Positions 62,229-64,000 of a stretch of 64,000 nucleotides of DNA are shown piece after piece. The first letter of the stretch is position 1; every line of letters begins with the position of its first letter. The stretch is from contig NC_030855.1 in the NCBI RefSeq assembly GCF_000208745.1, positions 3,718,171 through 3,782,170 on the forward strand, given 5' to 3'. The notes beneath the pieces are model-generated. The model saw only the letters and a list, made by a program, of their open reading frames with translations. It was not told the DNA's origin and did not search any database. The translations under genes were made by a program, and so were the position numbers. Source of the DNA: Theobroma cacao (Eukaryota > Streptophyta > Magnoliopsida > Malvales > Malvaceae).

Positions 62229-62535
62229 ACCTAATCCATCTAATTTTCCAACTCCTTTTCCATAAAAGTATTTGAGTAGAAGAAAAAGAGAAATGGTAAT
62301 ATATTAATACTGATAGCCTACCAAAAGCAAAATACACAATATTACCTTGAAAAAAATAAAAAAAATATTAATAATAAACCAAGACATGTTAAGTCACTTC
62401 CTTTGTTTTTTGATTTTTTGTACAAACAAACAAAGAAAGAAAGAAAAATGGTGTCCCACGGTGTACCTTCTCCTCTAATATTTAATTCACCTGTGGTAGG
62501 TAAGCAGGGTAAGCATGGTTTTTGCCCTATAAATA
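62229..62535 (+). promoter_or_regulatory. CCR1 core promoter: AC elements and TATA box
   Basis: TATAAATA at 62528-62535 lies 92 bp before the ATG. GGTAGGT at 62495-62501 is the reverse complement of the AC-I element ACCTACC, bound by lignin MYB factors, 27 bp upstream of the TATA box. ACCTAAT at 62229-62235 fits the secondary-wall MYB element ACC(A/T)A(A/C)(T/C). Confidence 0.6.
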
Positions 62536-62626
62536 CGTTGCCATCCCTACAAATACAAAACAAAGCACCGAACAGAAAAAAAGAAGGCCACGTTCACAAA
62601 TCTTTTCACATAAAACCAAACCAAAT

Positions 62627-63902
62627 ATGCCAGTTGACAGCTCTTCCCCTTCTAGCCAAACCGTCTGTGTCACCGGTGCTGGTGGCTTCATCGCTTCCTG
62701 GATTGTCAAGCTTCTTCTTGAAAAAGGTTACACTGTCAAAGGCACTGTAAGGAACCCAGGTCGGTTTTCCCCTGTTTTTTGCATGCAAAGAGGGAGAATT
62801 CTTGTTATTTGTTTATGTTATATGGTTTCGTGGCATTAATTGGACGTTGGGTTTTTGTTTAGATGATCCCAAGAATGCTCATTTGAGAGAGCTTGAAGGA
62901 GCAAAGGAGAGGCTAACTCTTCACAAAGCTGATCTTCTTGATTATGAGTCTCTTAAGGACGCCATTAACGGGTGTGATGGAGTTTTCCACACGGCTTCAC
63001 CCGTGACCGATGACCCCGTGAGTTGTTTATGTGTTTTTTGCTTTCTTTGCAGTACTCGAGTAATATTCTGATTGGTTCTAGAGAAAGTTTGGAGAGAAAA
63101 AAAAAATGAATCAACTTTACTTCCTGTGTCAAAAAAGTTGAAAGACACAGCTCAACAACGACCAAGTTGAAATGTGTATTCGCAATTTGCCATTTTAACC
63201 AACAATTCTTTGTCATGGTGGGTCCTGTTGCCAATCGAACAGCTTTAACAGTGGCCTAGTGGGCCACCGTACCAATAGATTGACCAAACCAGACATTATC
63301 ATTTTCCTTGTCTTTACAGATTCATCTATAACAAAATTCAGAAAACTGCTCAGCTTAGCTTATTTTCCTGTCCGACTCTTGTTATTTCCTATTACTTTGA
63401 TGCTGTCAATTTGTCAAATATCCTTCTGATTCTGTTTACCTTAATTTTCTGTCAGAAATGAAATTCCAGTAGGGTGATATACATGGAATTCACAAGTTTA
63501 TACCATTTTTATGCTGACGATGGATTACACCAAACTTATCCAATGAACCTACCTAATATTAAATAGTAAATGTTCGGTGGAATGTATGTGTGGAGTCAAA
63601 TTTCTTTTAATTTATTAAAATTTACTAATAAAGGCTACACTAATAAAAAGTTTTTTTTTTCTGGAAGATTATGAGATACTGATGATTGTGGTTGGGATTT
63701 TTTGGTTAAATTAAAGGAACAAATGGTGGAGCCGGCCGTGATTGGGACTAAGAATGTGATAATGGCAGCGGCTGAGGCCAAGGTTCGACGAGTGGTGTTC
63801 ACGTCCTCCATTGGCGCAGTGTACATGGACCCCAGTAGGAGTCCTGATGTTGTGGTTGATGAGTCTTGCTGGAGCGATCTCGAGTTCTGCAAGAACACCA
63901 AG
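62627..63902 (+). CDS. CCR1: Cinnamoyl-CoA reductase (CCR1), 5' part
   Basis: Three exons are in the window: 62627-62759, 62863-63017 and 63717-63902, encoding the first 158 residues of a protein usually ~340 long. The next exon, which should begin with the catalytic NWYCYGK segment, lies beyond 64000. The N-terminus MPVDSSSP starts a short-chain dehydrogenase fold with [11 protein letters not shown] at 15-25 (NADP binding), GTVRNPDD at 39-46 (Arg for the 2'-phosphate), ADLLDYESL near 67-75, [19 protein letters not shown], and [16 protein letters not shown] at 120-135 (catalytic Ser region). CCR reduces feruloyl-CoA and related thioesters to aldehydes, the first committed step to monolignols, in the cytosol. 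The match to Arabidopsis CCR1 rather than CCR-like or DFR proteins is strong ([26 protein letters not shown]). Confidence 0.93.
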
Positions 63903-64000
63903 GTAGCATTAATCGAACTTCAAAAACTATATAATTATTGTATATCTATTTGGACCGATTCAGATTACCAGGATGCTGCTAATTGAGAGAACACATGTCA

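Noticed and set aside
62342..62563. 73-codon minus-strand frame upstream of CCR1
   Set aside because: It covers the CCR1 promoter on the other strand and is low-complexity Phe/Leu-rich.

Overview
The window is nuclear DNA of a flowering plant, most likely a woody rosid eudicot. The genes have GT..AG introns of 80 bp to 1.9 kb, the spacers are very AT-rich, and the proteins are clear orthologues of Arabidopsis genes (NIP6;1, FDM1-type, CAF1, eS12, PDS5D, CCR1). A Malvaceae-like origin would fit the CCR1 and NIP6;1 sequences as I remember them, but that is a weak guess. No bacterial operon, CRISPR array or plastid block was seen.

Layout. 1-0.44 kb: 3' internal end of a Ty3/gypsy (Athila/Tat-like) retroelement with a polypurine tract. 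1.9-2.3 kb (+): small membrane protein with a YfiM/DUF2279-like signature. 4.1-6.9 kb (-): complete five-exon NIP6;1 boric acid channel with a TATA box. 7-14.6 kb: gene-poor spacer with a 1.1-kb inverted-repeat element holding a minisatellite, and a foldback repeat. 15.9-19.4 kb (+): six-exon FDM/IDN2-family gene for RNA-directed DNA methylation. 20.4-27.1 kb: two inverted ~150-bp ends enclosing two degenerate hAT transposase remnants and an intact CAF1 gene. 28.4-37.7 kb: two further CAF1 copies in tandem, each with kilobases of shared flank; all three are on the minus strand, open and catalytically intact. 39.8-41.9 kb (+): ribosomal protein eS12. 43.1-50.8 kb (+): 13-exon PDS5D-like cohesin cofactor with a Tudor domain. 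53.4-54.1 kb: large foldback element. 56.5-59.8 kb: 0.9-kb direct repeats around a transposon-derived spacer. 62.6 kb to the end (+): first three exons of cinnamoyl-CoA reductase (CCR1), cut by the window edge, with a TATA box and a lignin-type AC element.

The genes do not form a pathway. Most are single housekeeping or developmental genes. The unusual part is 20-38 kb, where a CAF1 deadenylase gene has been tripled as DNA segments (the 5'UTR intron is kept in each copy), and one copy lies between inverted hAT-like ends. Exon coordinates were derived by eye from splice sites, reading frame and remembered family sequences. All similarity statements are visual, not computed.
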